Positions 1-7,231 of a stretch of 64,000 bases of DNA are shown here, in pieces. Position numbers and translations under genes: made by a program. The notes beneath the pieces were generated by a model that saw only the letters and a list, made by a program, of their open reading frames with translations, made no database searches and was not told the DNA's origin. This stretch comes from Streptomyces anulatus (GTDB lineage: Bacteria; Actinomycetota; Actinomycetes; Streptomycetales; Streptomycetaceae), in assembly GCF_000721175.1 (NCBI RefSeq), contig NZ_JOEZ01000008.1:62001-126000 (forward strand), in the 5' to 3' direction. The number at the start of each line of letters is the position of its first letter. Position 1 is the first letter of the stretch.

Positions 1-826
1 CCAGCGTCACGGTGAGGCCGAAGGCCGCCAGCCAGGACTCCTCGCGCGGAGCGCCGTACGCGATGCCGTCCTCGACCTGCTTGAAGTTCAGGGCGAGGAT
101 GCACGCGCCGATGACGATGGCCACGATGCCGAAGACGACACCGAGCGCGCCGCTGCGGAAGCCGAGGCCGTCACCGCCGCCGAACACGGCGAACAGGAGG
201 TTGACCATCATCAGCAGCATGAAGCCGATGGCGGCCGCCATCACGAAGCCGTAGAAGCGGCGCGTGACCCGGATCAGTCCGGTGCGGTAGGCGATCAGCA
301 CACCGGCGAAGACCGCCATGGTGCCGAGCACCGCCTGCATCGCCGCCCCGGGGGCGACGTACATGCTGACGATGTTGCTGACGATGCCGAGGAAGACACC
401 CTCGAACGCCGCGTACGTCAGGATCAGCGGCGGCGAGGGCCGGCGCTTGAACGAGTTGACCAGCGACAGCACGAAGCCGATGATCGCGGCGCCGATGGCC
501 ACGCCGTAGGCGCTGCCGAGGTTCGCCTGGTCGACCGGCATGATCCACCAGGCGGCGGCCGCGGCCACGATCACCGTGCCGAGCGTCATCGCCGTACGCG
601 TCACCACGTCGTCGATGGTCATCACGTCGGGACGGGCGGGTGCCTGCGGGGCGCCCTGGATGTCCGTCTGCGCGTAGGGGTTGGTGGCGTACGGGTTGGC
701 GGCGGTGCCCTGCGCGTACGGGTTGCCCGTCGCGGTGGCCCCGGCCTGCGGCGGCGCGTTGAAGCCCGCGTGGCCGTTGTCGCGGCTGAACCCCCGTCGC
801 GAGAAGACCGGGTTGCTGCTCCTCAT
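1..826 (-). CDS. Bax inhibitor-1/YccA family membrane protein (3' end outside window)
   Basis: Multi-pass inner-membrane protein of the BI-1/TMBIM-like family; the bacterial role is unclear. Reading the minus strand from ATG 826 gives an Asn/Pro/Tyr-rich cytoplasmic N-terminus with repeated NPYA motifs (about residues 40-55). Successive hydrophobic helices follow (TLGTVIVAAAAAWWIM, YGVAIGAAIIGFVLSLV, LTYAAFEGVFLGIVSNIV, AVLGTMAVFAGVLIAY, FYGFVMAAAIGFMLLMMVN), and the end EESWLAAFGLTVTL runs off the window. The GGAGGAG ribosome site lies 4 nt before ATG 826; the other ATG (839) is out of frame. About 275 codons are present, so probably only a short C-terminus is missing. It is the chromosomal gene on the far side of the bldA-inserted element. 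Confidence 0.9.
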   Translation of the reverse strand, partial: MRSSNPVFSRRGFSRDNGHAGFNAPPQAGATATGNPYAQGTAANPYATNPYAQTDIQGAPQAPARPDVMTIDDVVTRTAMTLGTVIVAAAAAWWIMPVDQANLGSAYGVAIGAAIIGFVLSLVNSFKRRPSPPLILTYAAFEGVFLGIVSNIVSMYVAPGAAMQAVLGTMAVFAGVLIAYRTGLIRVTRRFYGFVMAAAIGFMLLMMVNLLFAVFGGGDGLGFRSGALGVVFGIVAIVIGACILALNFKQVEDGIAYGAPREESWLAAFGLTVTL

Positions 827-1045
827 CTCACTCCTCCATGGCCACACTGCGTGGCCTTGCCACAAGAGTAATGGGTAGGCAAAAGAATCACCCTAGTGCC
901 AGGGGAGGATCTTTGCGGCAGCCGAAACGGCGGGGCTCCGCGAAGGGCCCGGGAGGGGCAGTCACGCAAGGCCGGGAGGCCAGGAACCCCGGGAGCCGGA
1001 CGCCGGTCACGGACTGGGCCGTCCGGGTCACGCACGGTGCGGCGC

Positions 1046-1071
1046 GTGGTGCCCGGAGCCGGACTCGAACC
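1046..1071. repeat. att repeat, distal copy (tRNA 3'-end scar)
   Basis: 26 bp identical to 9601-9626. It reads as the T-arm and acceptor 3' half plus CCA of tRNA-Leu on the minus strand, with no matching 5' half nearby. It is best read as the original bldA tail displaced by integration. Confidence 0.8.
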
Positions 1072-1130
1072 TGCTCCGCCCTGACGCCCTGACCAGCAGA
1101 AACGCCCTCACCTGCAAAAACCCACCCCGC

Positions 1131-1180
1131 GTCAGACCCAGCCAGACCTAGCCAGGGGCAACCAGAGGGAGCCAGTCAGG
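1131..1180. repeat. Five tandem decamers, candidate integrase arm sites
   Basis: Five consecutive 10-bp units in exact register: gtcagaccca, gccagaccta, gccaggggca, accagaggga, gccagtcagg. Consensus is RYCAG followed by five variable bases. They lie 60-110 bp inside the distal att repeat, where arm-type integrase or excisionase sites of tRNA-inserting elements would be expected. One unit per helical turn places the conserved CAG on one face of the helix. The function is inferred from position and periodicity only. Confidence 0.55.
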
Positions 1181-1228
1181 CCCCTGTGCGCCAGATGGCG
1201 CACGGCTTGGCGCACCCCCGGGAACGGC

Positions 1229-1258
1229 GAAGGCCCAGCAGTCACCTGCCGGGCCTTC
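1229..1258 (-). terminator. Hairpin terminator of the methyltransferase gene
   Basis: GAAGGCCC (1229-1236) pairs with GGGCCTTC (1251-1258), with a shorter inner CAG/CTG pairing. It lies 21 bp past the stop of the minus-strand methyltransferase. Confidence 0.6.
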
Positions 1259-1278
1259 ATCTGCACGCGGGTGACGGG

Positions 1279-1932
1279 TCAGCGGCGAGCGGTCACGAGG
1301 AGCGTGCCGATGTGCCCGGCCGTCGGCGCGTCGAGGACCCGGGCGTCGACGTCACGGAACCCCGCCGCCTCCAGGAGCTCGGTCCAGCCGCGCGGCGTGT
1401 AGCTGTACCGGTAGGTGTACATCGCCTTACCGGCAAACCCGCCCTTGTACATGCCCTGCGGCCCGTACGCCCCGGGGATCGCCGGAGGGTGGGAGAACGC
1501 GAACGTCCCGCCCGGCCGGAGCCGCTCGGCGACGAGCGGGAGCAGCTTCGCCGGGTCGGTGAACCAGACCGCACCGAAGATCGAGTAGACGGCGTCATAG
1601 GTCGCCTCGTCAGCCGCGAGCGCCTCCAGTACCTCGCCACAGACGAAGTCGGCCCCGGTGCCGGCCCACCGCTCCGTCACCTTCTTCACCATCACCGGGG
1701 ACAGGTCGATGCCCGTTGCCTTGACCCCGCGCCCGGCGAGCAGGGCGAGCGCCCGGCCGGTACCGCACCCCAGCTCCAGCACCGACCCCGGATCACCGAG
1801 GATCTCCGGTCCCGGGCCGTGCCCGGCGTACTGCGTCCAGCAGAACGTGGGTTCCATGTCGTCCTGGAACGCGCTGCCGGCGTAGGTGTCCCAGAGCTCG
1901 GTCTCGGCTGCGATGTCGTGGTGTGCGGGCAC
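1279..1932 (-). CDS. Class I SAM-dependent methyltransferase
   Basis: Small-molecule-type methyltransferase of 217 aa with a Rossmann fold. SAM motif I VLELGCGTGRALALL is near residues 50-64, the acidic end of strand 2 is in VKATGIDLSP, and LRPGGTFAFSHPP is post-motif III. The frame extends upstream, but GTG 1932 (VPAHHDIAAETE) is chosen because homology to this fold begins there and a GAGAGAGG ribosome site precedes it. The substrate is unknown. It lies downstream of the accessory operon, separated from the preceding gene by a hairpin (1961-1997), so it may have its own promoter. Confidence 0.85.
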   Translation of the reverse strand: MPAHHDIAAETELWDTYAGSAFQDDMEPTFCWTQYAGHGPGPEILGDPGSVLELGCGTGRALALLAGRGVKATGIDLSPVMVKKVTERWAGTGADFVCGEVLEALAADEATYDAVYSIFGAVWFTDPAKLLPLVAERLRPGGTFAFSHPPAIPGAYGPQGMYKGGFAGKAMYTYRYSYTPRGWTELLEAAGFRDVDARVLDAPTAGHIGTLLVTARR

Positions 1933-1960
1933 GGCGCCTCTCTCAGCGGTTGACGGGGAA

Positions 1961-1997
1961 GGCCCCTGCCCTCCGCGCGAGAGGAGAGGCAGGGGCC
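1961..1997. terminator. Hairpin between the 165-aa gene and the methyltransferase gene
   Basis: ggcccctgcc (1961-1970) is perfectly complementary to ggcaggggcc (1988-1997) with a 17-nt loop. It sits in the 89-bp gap between the stop at 2022 and the GTG at 1932, so it could end or attenuate transcription from upstream. Confidence 0.5.
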
Positions 1998-2021
1998 AGC
2001 GTAGGGGGCGCGAGGCCCGGA

Positions 2022-2519
2022 TCAGTGGCTGTCGGGAACCTTGCTGTCGCACGGGGAACAGTTCGCCCCGTCGATCGCCCACAGCTCCTCGTCGACGTCC
2101 CAGCCGTCGGCCGCGAGGAAGTCCGCGGTACGCAGGCACAGGCCGTCAGACCGCCGCTGAATGAACGGCGCGTGATGCTTGTACCGGCCGCCGTTGTGGA
2201 CCTTGCAGAGAGCGAAGTACACCGGGGTGTCGAGGATCAGCTGATGCACCCCGATGTCGACGAGCTTCCCGACACCCAGGTGCACGTTGGGGTTCTCCAT
2301 CGCGCACACGGAGTACGCCACGGCCTGGCCGAGGATCCGCTCCGCCATGTTCCGCACCATGGTCTGGTCGCGGAGCAGGAGGGCGATCTCCCGCTCCCAC
2401 AGGGGGCCGCCGTCCATGACGTTGACCGTGAGGTGTTCGACGTGCGGCGCCAGTGCGTTGAGGATCTGTTCCGGGTCGCTGGTACGGGCGAGGGTGGGCG
2501 GCTGAACTGCGATGGTCAT
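2022..2519 (-). CDS. Conserved-looking 165-aa protein, weakly like bacterial GRDP-type proteins
   Basis: Function not recognised. The protein has a helical middle (REIALLLRDQTMVRNMAERIL). The segment VDIGVHQLILDTPVYFALC followed by KHHAPF resembles, from memory, the pattern (W)HxFxLDTxxYxxFC...HHxP in glycine-rich-domain-containing (GRDP/DUF1399-like) proteins; this is a motif-level guess. The C-terminus has a CSPCDSK pair of cysteines. The start at ATG 2519 is well supported by a GGAGGACAGG ribosome site. It is separated from the HPr-kinase-like gene by a strong hairpin (2557-2584), so it is probably transcribed on its own. Confidence 0.75.
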   Translation of the reverse strand: MTIAVQPPTLARTSDPEQILNALAPHVEHLTVNVMDGGPLWEREIALLLRDQTMVRNMAERILGQAVAYSVCAMENPNVHLGVGKLVDIGVHQLILDTPVYFALCKVHNGGRYKHHAPFIQRRSDGLCLRTADFLAADGWDVDEELWAIDGANCSPCDSKVPDSH

Positions 2520-2556
2520 CCTGTCCTCCGTCGTTCGTCAAGTCGTGCGATGGAAC

Positions 2557-2584
2557 CCCTCACCCCGGCCGACCGGGGTGAGGG
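2557..2584 (-). terminator. Strong hairpin ending the 5845-2604 operon
   Basis: ccctcaccccgg (2557-2568) and ccggggtgaggg (2573-2584) form a perfect 12-bp stem with a 4-nt loop, 20 bp after the HPr-kinase-like stop codon. Confidence 0.7.
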
Positions 2585-2603
2585 AGCTTTGTCGGGCCAG
2601 CCG

Positions 2604-3746
2604 TCAGACCGTGCCGGCCACCTTCTCGAGTGCGGCCACACTGGCCGGCACGTCGTGGCTCAGGCGGACCCGCAGGTGCGGCATCATCGCGAGGCGCGCC
2701 GACACCTCGTCGCGGGCGCTGCGCCGACCGCCTCCGTCGACGCCGCGCGCCAGCTCGAAGATGTCCGGGTAGCGGTCCTCTGTCGCCCCCGACATGAAGT
2801 CGTCTTCGCTCAGGCCGAGCGTCTGCGCGCCGTCGACGACGTCGGGCGAGCCGTTCGCCTCGACCCGGGGGAAGAGGAGCCCGGCCGCACGGCCGCCCGT
2901 CGCGAGCTCGACGCCGAACAGCTCAGGGAACTGGTCGGGCCACACCTGGACCTTCCGCTCCCGCGGCCGGTCGTCCTCCCACAGCGGTGTGAAGTCACTG
3001 GCGAGGAGGGCGTCCGTCACCGCGTCGTGCTGCGTCGGGTGGAAGCTCCCGCCCTCCTGCAGGTGGCCGCGCGCCGCCGCCCCCCAGCCGAGAGCGTCGA
3101 CCAGGCCGAGACCGAGAGCAGCCGCTGAGGGCCACGGCACCACCTCGACATCGCGTTCACCGGTCGGCCGGGTCAGCACCCGGTCGTTCGCGAGGAGCTG
3201 CCACCCGGCCGACGCGAGCAGGAGCGCGGTCGTCGTCTTGCCCGCACCCTTACCCCCGAACGCGAGGAGCGTCGCCCCGTCGGCCGGGCGCACCACGGCC
3301 GACGCGTGCAGGACCGCCCACCCGTCCCGCAGCAGCTGCCCCCTCACCACCTCACGGGCCAGCCGTGCGGCTGCCAGCGCCAGCTCCATCACGCCGACAC
3401 CGGAGAGCACCAGGCGCTCCGTCGACGGAGTGCACCGGTAGCCGATCGCCTCGTCCGGCGACGTCGCGATGATGTCCTCGCCGTCCCGGGCGACGAGCAT
3501 CCGGTGCCGCGCGTACTCCACCTCTTCGGTATGCCGGCCGTCGTGGACCTGGAGGCTCAGCTCCTCGTACTCGGTCGGGTCGACGTCCGCGACGAGGACC
3601 GCGCCCGCGCACACCTGCGTCGCGTCGACCGCGGAGGCGTTCCACCACTGCCCGAAGTACCGGGCCGACCAGTCCGTCACCTCCGTCCGGTTGCTCAGGA
3701 CGGTGACGGCCGCCGAAGCGGCCTCAAGCCGGGTAGCGCTGATCAT
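2604..3746 (-). CDS. HPr kinase-like P-loop protein
   Basis: A 380-aa protein whose C-terminal half carries a Walker A motif in AFGGKGAGKTTTALLLAS (about residues 184-201), followed by LLANDRVLT. This matches the HprK/PckA-like layout of serine-kinase relatives found in peptide and other biosynthetic operons. The N-terminal 170 residues are a mixed domain. The target is unknown; no HPr is nearby, so it probably modifies something else. ATG 3746 overlaps the stop of the dehydrogenase gene by 4 bp (ATGA) and is preceded by GAGAGGA. A longer upstream reading is an artefact of the overlapping frame. The alternative is a P-loop NTPase without kinase activity. Confidence 0.75.
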   Translation of the reverse strand: MISATRLEAASAAVTVLSNRTEVTDWSARYFGQWWNASAVDATQVCAGAVLVADVDPTEYEELSLQVHDGRHTEEVEYARHRMLVARDGEDIIATSPDEAIGYRCTPSTERLVLSGVGVMELALAAARLAREVVRGQLLRDGWAVLHASAVVRPADGATLLAFGGKGAGKTTTALLLASAGWQLLANDRVLTRPTGERDVEVVPWPSAAALGLGLVDALGWGAAARGHLQEGGSFHPTQHDAVTDALLASDFTPLWEDDRPRERKVQVWPDQFPELFGVELATGGRAAGLLFPRVEANGSPDVVDGAQTLGLSEDDFMSGATEDRYPDIFELARGVDGGGRRSARDEVSARLAMMPHLRVRLSHDVPASVAALEKVAGTV

Positions 3747-4648
3747 GCTGGGATCCTCTCGGTAGGTGCAGGCAGATGGGTGTAGGCGTCTCGGAGGCTG
3801 CTCGCGGCGGAGTCCAGAGAGAGACGCTCGTAGCGGGTGAGCGGCGGACAGCACGGGGCCGGCACGCCCCCGGTGAAAGCGATCGGGATGCCCAGCCACA
3901 CATCCCCGTACGGCACAGACAGCTCCTCGACGCCGTCGACCAGGCCGAGGGTCTTGCGGAGCGTGGAGACGACCGCACCGGCCGGGCCGCACCGCGTACG
4001 GCCGATCCCCGCCCGGATCAGTGCCGGGCGCTCCTGGAGCCCTTCCACGACCGCACGGGCCCGGCCCTCGACCGGCAGCCCGTCGACGGTCGTCGACGAC
4101 AGGCAGGGAACAGCCCGGTCGCCGTGCTCCCCGATCACATGGCCGCTCACCCGGTCCGGGGAGACCCGGGCGTACCGGGCGAGGAGCAGCCGGTAGCGGG
4201 CGGAGTCGAGATTCGACCCGATCCCGTAGACCCGGGCGCACCCCGACACCTCGGCGAACCGGCGGGCCATCAGATCCACCGGGTTCGTCACGACGAGGAC
4301 GCTGCCCTCGTACCCGCGCAGCTCCCGGGCGAGAGCGCCGAGGGCGGGGGCGTTCGCCGTGGCGCCGCCGCGGCGTATGTCCTGGACGGCGCTGTTCGTG
4401 AAGTCGGTGCGCAGGGCCACCACCACGGCGTCGCACCCATGGAGGTCCGGAACATCACCGGCCTCGACCCGGGTACGCGACCGTACGGACAGCGCCATGT
4501 CCTCCAGGTCAGCGACCAGGCCGCGCGCCTGCTCCGTCCGCCTCGACACGACGACGAGCCGCCCCGGCAGCGCCACCGACACCAGCCCGGCCGCCAGGAC
4601 CTGCCCGACCGCACCCGCGCCGACGACACCGACCACCGGCCCGTTCAC
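3743..4648 (-). CDS. Lactate/malate dehydrogenase-like NAD-dependent oxidoreductase
   Basis: A 301-aa protein of the LDH/MDH superfamily. The N-terminal Rossmann motif is VGVVGAGAVGQVLA. The TNPVD segment and the catalytic-histidine motif GEHGDRAVP are in the expected order, and the Asn of TNPVD and His of GEHGD are kept. It would reduce a 2-oxo acid or oxidise a 2-hydroxy acid. Its place between a phosphotransferase and an HPr-kinase-like gene suggests a specialised pathway rather than central metabolism. It starts at GTG 4648, overlapping the preceding stop by 4 bp, and its stop overlaps the next start by 4 bp. Confidence 0.85.
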   Translation of the reverse strand: MNGPVVGVVGAGAVGQVLAAGLVSVALPGRLVVVSRRTEQARGLVADLEDMALSVRSRTRVEAGDVPDLHGCDAVVVALRTDFTNSAVQDIRRGGATANAPALGALARELRGYEGSVLVVTNPVDLMARRFAEVSGCARVYGIGSNLDSARYRLLLARYARVSPDRVSGHVIGEHGDRAVPCLSSTTVDGLPVEGRARAVVEGLQERPALIRAGIGRTRCGPAGAVVSTLRKTLGLVDGVEELSVPYGDVWLGIPIAFTGGVPAPCCPPLTRYERLSLDSAASSLRDAYTHLPAPTERIPA

Positions 4649-5845
4649 CGCAGGTCCAACGCGCTGTGCTCGACCTCGTGGAAGACGGCGTCCAGCAGAC
4701 TCAGCCCGGAGGCCGACCCGATCAGGAGACCGCTCACCCGCTCAACGACGGCCGCGACGCGATGCGCCTCCGCCACAAGCGCCAGCTGGCTGCTCGTCAG
4801 CGGCAGGTCTGCCGGCGCACTCAGGCATGTGCTCAGGATGTTCACCGTGTCCATCAGCCACAGGACCATCACCTCGCGGAGCCGCTCGGCCCGGTCGGTC
4901 CGGTCGCTTCGGCTCACACTCTGGGAGTGCCGGCTCAGCGCCGACATCACGCCCTCCGTGATCTGCCGCTCCGCGCGCAGCTCGTGATGGCAGAAGCCGA
5001 GGAGCAGTGTCCGCCCGAGGAGTTTCGCCACGTCCGGCTCCGGCCCGGCCGCCCACTGGAGCGCCGGGTCGATGAACGTCAGCCGGTGAGCGGACAGATA
5101 GACGTGCTCCGGCTTCAGGTCACCGAACACCGCGGTCCGCTGACGTGGCCGAATCGCGCCGGTGAGCCGCAGCAGTCGGCGGACCGCATTCCCGAGCAGG
5201 TCGACGACCACCAGGCGCTCATCACCCACGAGCCTGCCCCGCCCCAGCCCCGCGAAGTACCGGGCCCCGAAACTTCCTCGCGAACACGTCGACGACGCTG
5301 CGCTCATTGATGGGCCAGGCCTGCCGCAGATACCGCGCCCCCTCCTCGCCATGCAGCTCCCGCAGGGACAGCAGCACCGAGTCGAGTAAGGGCGCCGTGT
5401 CCCACGGGCGGACAGCCAGCTCCTCCGCGACCGTTGGCCCCGCCACCGCCCGCGTGAAGAGGACACCGCCGCGGAAACCCGCCGTCTCACAGACCCGCGG
5501 GCGGCGGAGCCGCTGCAGAAACTCCAGGTGCTGATACTCCCGCCGCGTCACCAGGTCGACGGACTTCACATACGGCTCCTGCGCCTCCTTCACGTCCGCC
5601 CAGGTCCCCCGCGCACCGCGCAGGATCGACACGAGCGACGAGCTCAGCCAGGGGTATTTGGCGTACAACTCCTGCCCATCCACCAGGACTTGACAGACGT
5701 ACGACGTCACACCTGGGAACTGCGGGCCGAGGACCGCGCCCCGGCCGGGCCACAGGTCCTCGGCCGCCTGAGCGATAGCCCGACGGCTCGCCTCGTACAG
5801 CAGGGGCGCGGACACCGTCGTCTCCCCGCTCGTGGTCAGCGTCAT
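4645..5845 (-). pseudogene. Aminoglycoside-phosphotransferase/kinase-fold protein, frameshifted
   Basis: First gene of the coupled operon. ATG 5845 follows a GGAGG site. The frame runs through SLRELHGEEGARYL and INERSVVDVFARKF and then loses homology near 5262-5272, a G4 tract next to C3. The continuation KFGARYFAGLGRG lies one base over and runs to the stop at 4645, with the kinase-like motifs FGDLKPEHVYLS and FIDPAL (HxDxxx and DPG-like). The full product would be about 400 aa. A TTA leucine codon (5387-5389, minus strand, codon 153) makes it potentially bldA-dependent. Either the element is decaying or one base was miscalled; recoding is a remote third option. Confidence 0.75.
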
Positions 5846-5865
5846 CAACCGCCTCCTTCTAGATG

Positions 5866-6490
5866 TCAGCCGCGCGCACGGCGCAGCCGGGTCAGGTCGA
5901 GTTCTGGGAGATGCCGAGACAAATCGCGGTGAGGAGCGAGGCCAGGGCCAGCCAGTACAGGACCTGTGCGGTGCGCTCGCTCATCGGGCTTGTCCTCCTG
6001 GCCAAGGTCGGCCCACACGCGCTTGCCCCACGGCAAGGGCTGGACGCCCCACCGGCCGCCGCTCAGTGTCGCCACGATGTCCAGGCCCCGCCCGGACTCC
6101 TGATCGTCACCAGCCGCGCACGCTGCCGGCAGGTCGCGCGACAGGTCCACCACAGCGACCCGGACCCGCCCCTCTCCGAGCCGCATCGCGGTCACCCGGA
6201 CAGAGTCCCGCCGGGCATGCAGCACGGCGTTCGTCAGCAGCTCGCTCACGACCAGCTCGGCGTCGTCCTGCACACCGGTCAGCCCCCCACACGTCCAGGG
6301 CCAGGCGCACCAGGCGCCGCGCACTGTGCACGGAGGCGGCGACCCTCGGCAGCGTCTCGGTGTACGCGGGCATCGGGCCCGCTCCGGTCTCGACCATCAC
6401 GAGCGCTCCGATCCGTCTGGATGAGCGTCGGCGGACGGCCGGGGGCGAGAACACCACGGGCACGGCCACCGGCATCAGCGTGTCAAGCAC
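5866..6490 (-). pseudogene. RsbW-like ATP-binding protein (HATPase_c_2), frameshifted
   Basis: GHKL-type ATPase of the Streptomyces anti-sigma-like class. The N-terminal part (MPAYTETLPRVAASVHSARR ... LALDVWG) and the catalytic part (DDAELVVSELLTNAVLHARR with the N-box, then GDDQESGRGLDIV, the G-box) lie in two frames. The break falls in a run of six C on the plus strand (6283-6288); five would restore one frame. GTG 6490 overlaps the upstream stop (6483). Genes of this class commonly neighbour XRE regulators in Streptomyces, as here. Confidence 0.7.
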
Positions 6491-7013
6491 CGGGGCCGCC
6501 CTCGGCGTCCCCGGGGGCGCCAGTCCCCTGCTTCACCAGAGCGGCCAGCAGGTCCGGGTCACACAGCAGCCCGGGGCCGTCCAGGGGCACCACCCACCAC
6601 GGGCGGCCGGCACGCTCCGGCCTCACCACCTGCGGCGCGGGAACCTCCAGCAGCGCCCTCCGGTGATGCGGGAGCGACCCGTTCACCGACCACACCAGCG
6701 CGACGGACGCCGGGACCAGCGCCGTGTAAGCGCCCTCCCTGCCGAATCCCTCGTCGCTGTAGAAGACAGGTCCGCCCACGTCAACCAGGGGCGCACACTC
6801 GACCGGGCTGTCCGCGCCGAGCGCGGCATGAACCACGTCGGCGCGGATGACGACTGCACCGAACAGGACGCCCGGCCTCAGCCACGCCGAGCCGGATTCC
6901 TCCCAGTCGGCCCGCGCCACCTGGACGGACGAGGCCGCCCCCAGCAGCCAGTGCCCGCCCGCAAGCCGCTGCTCGCGCCCGAGTTGGACGGTCACGCCAG
7001 TCAGTTCATGCAT
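6483..7013 (-). CDS. Hypothetical 176-aa protein, perhaps related to small prim-pol-like proteins
   Basis: Not firmly recognised. It has hydrophobic strands (YTALVPASVALVWSV), an alternating Gly/Pro/Trp pattern and the ending WWVVPLDGPGLLCDPDLLAALV. From memory this layout resembles small bifunctional primase/polymerase-like proteins that accompany XRE and ATPase genes in Streptomyces; treat that as a guess. ATG 7013 is preceded by GGAG at good spacing. It diverges from the XRE regulator, sharing a 218-bp promoter region, and overlaps the ATPase gene by 8 bp. Confidence 0.65.
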   Translation of the reverse strand: MHELTGVTVQLGREQRLAGGHWLLGAASSVQVARADWEESGSAWLRPGVLFGAVVIRADVVHAALGADSPVECAPLVDVGGPVFYSDEGFGREGAYTALVPASVALVWSVNGSLPHHRRALLEVPAPQVVRPERAGRPWWVVPLDGPGLLCDPDLLAALVKQGTGAPGDAEGGPGA

Positions 7014-7159
7014 CGAAGCAACTCCGGTGCGGAGCCGTGGGTACGCTCAAGCACGGCGACTCCTAGTCAGTCGTCGCCCCGGGACAAGCGGCGGTCACCG
7101 CTCCCGGGGCCTTGCCGTCCGAGAGTGCTTTTCTGCCGAATGCCGCGCGTGCCCGTCGC

Positions 7160-7184
7160 GGGTATACCCATCATGGGTACACCC
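7160..7184. promoter_or_regulatory. Candidate operator of the XRE regulator
   Basis: A perfect palindrome TACCCAT-C-ATGGGTA (7165-7179) lies inside two direct copies of GGGTAYACCC (7160-7169 and 7175-7184). It sits 48 bp before the regulator's start in the divergent promoter region. Autoregulation is inferred. Confidence 0.55.
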
Positions 7185-7231
7185 CGTGGAAGCTCCTCCC
7201 GCACAGTGGGAGGCGCAGGCAGGAGAGCCGC

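Larger units (their letters stand above)
827..1278. other. Gene-free stretch holding the far end of the bldA element
   Basis: No convincing gene. The short frames here lack Streptomyces codon bias and a ribosome site. The stretch contains the promoter side of the Bax-inhibitor gene, a copy of the 3' end of a tRNA-Leu (1046-1071), five tandem decamers (1131-1180) and a hairpin terminator (1229-1258). Confidence 0.6.

Noticed and set aside
1046..1071. A second tRNA gene near 1046-1071
   Set aside because: Only the 3' half of a tRNA-Leu is present; no anticodon arm or 5' acceptor strand follows. It is the att scar.
2604..4436. A 610-residue fusion protein upstream of the HPr-kinase-like protein
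   Set aside because: The upstream part is out of frame with the dehydrogenase gene and composed of Arg/Gly/Pro shadow sequence; ATG 3746 with a ribosome site is the true start.
4645..5845. Programmed frameshifting in the phosphotransferase gene
   Set aside because: The junction lacks a standard slippery heptamer with an obvious downstream structure, and other genes of the same element show simple indels.
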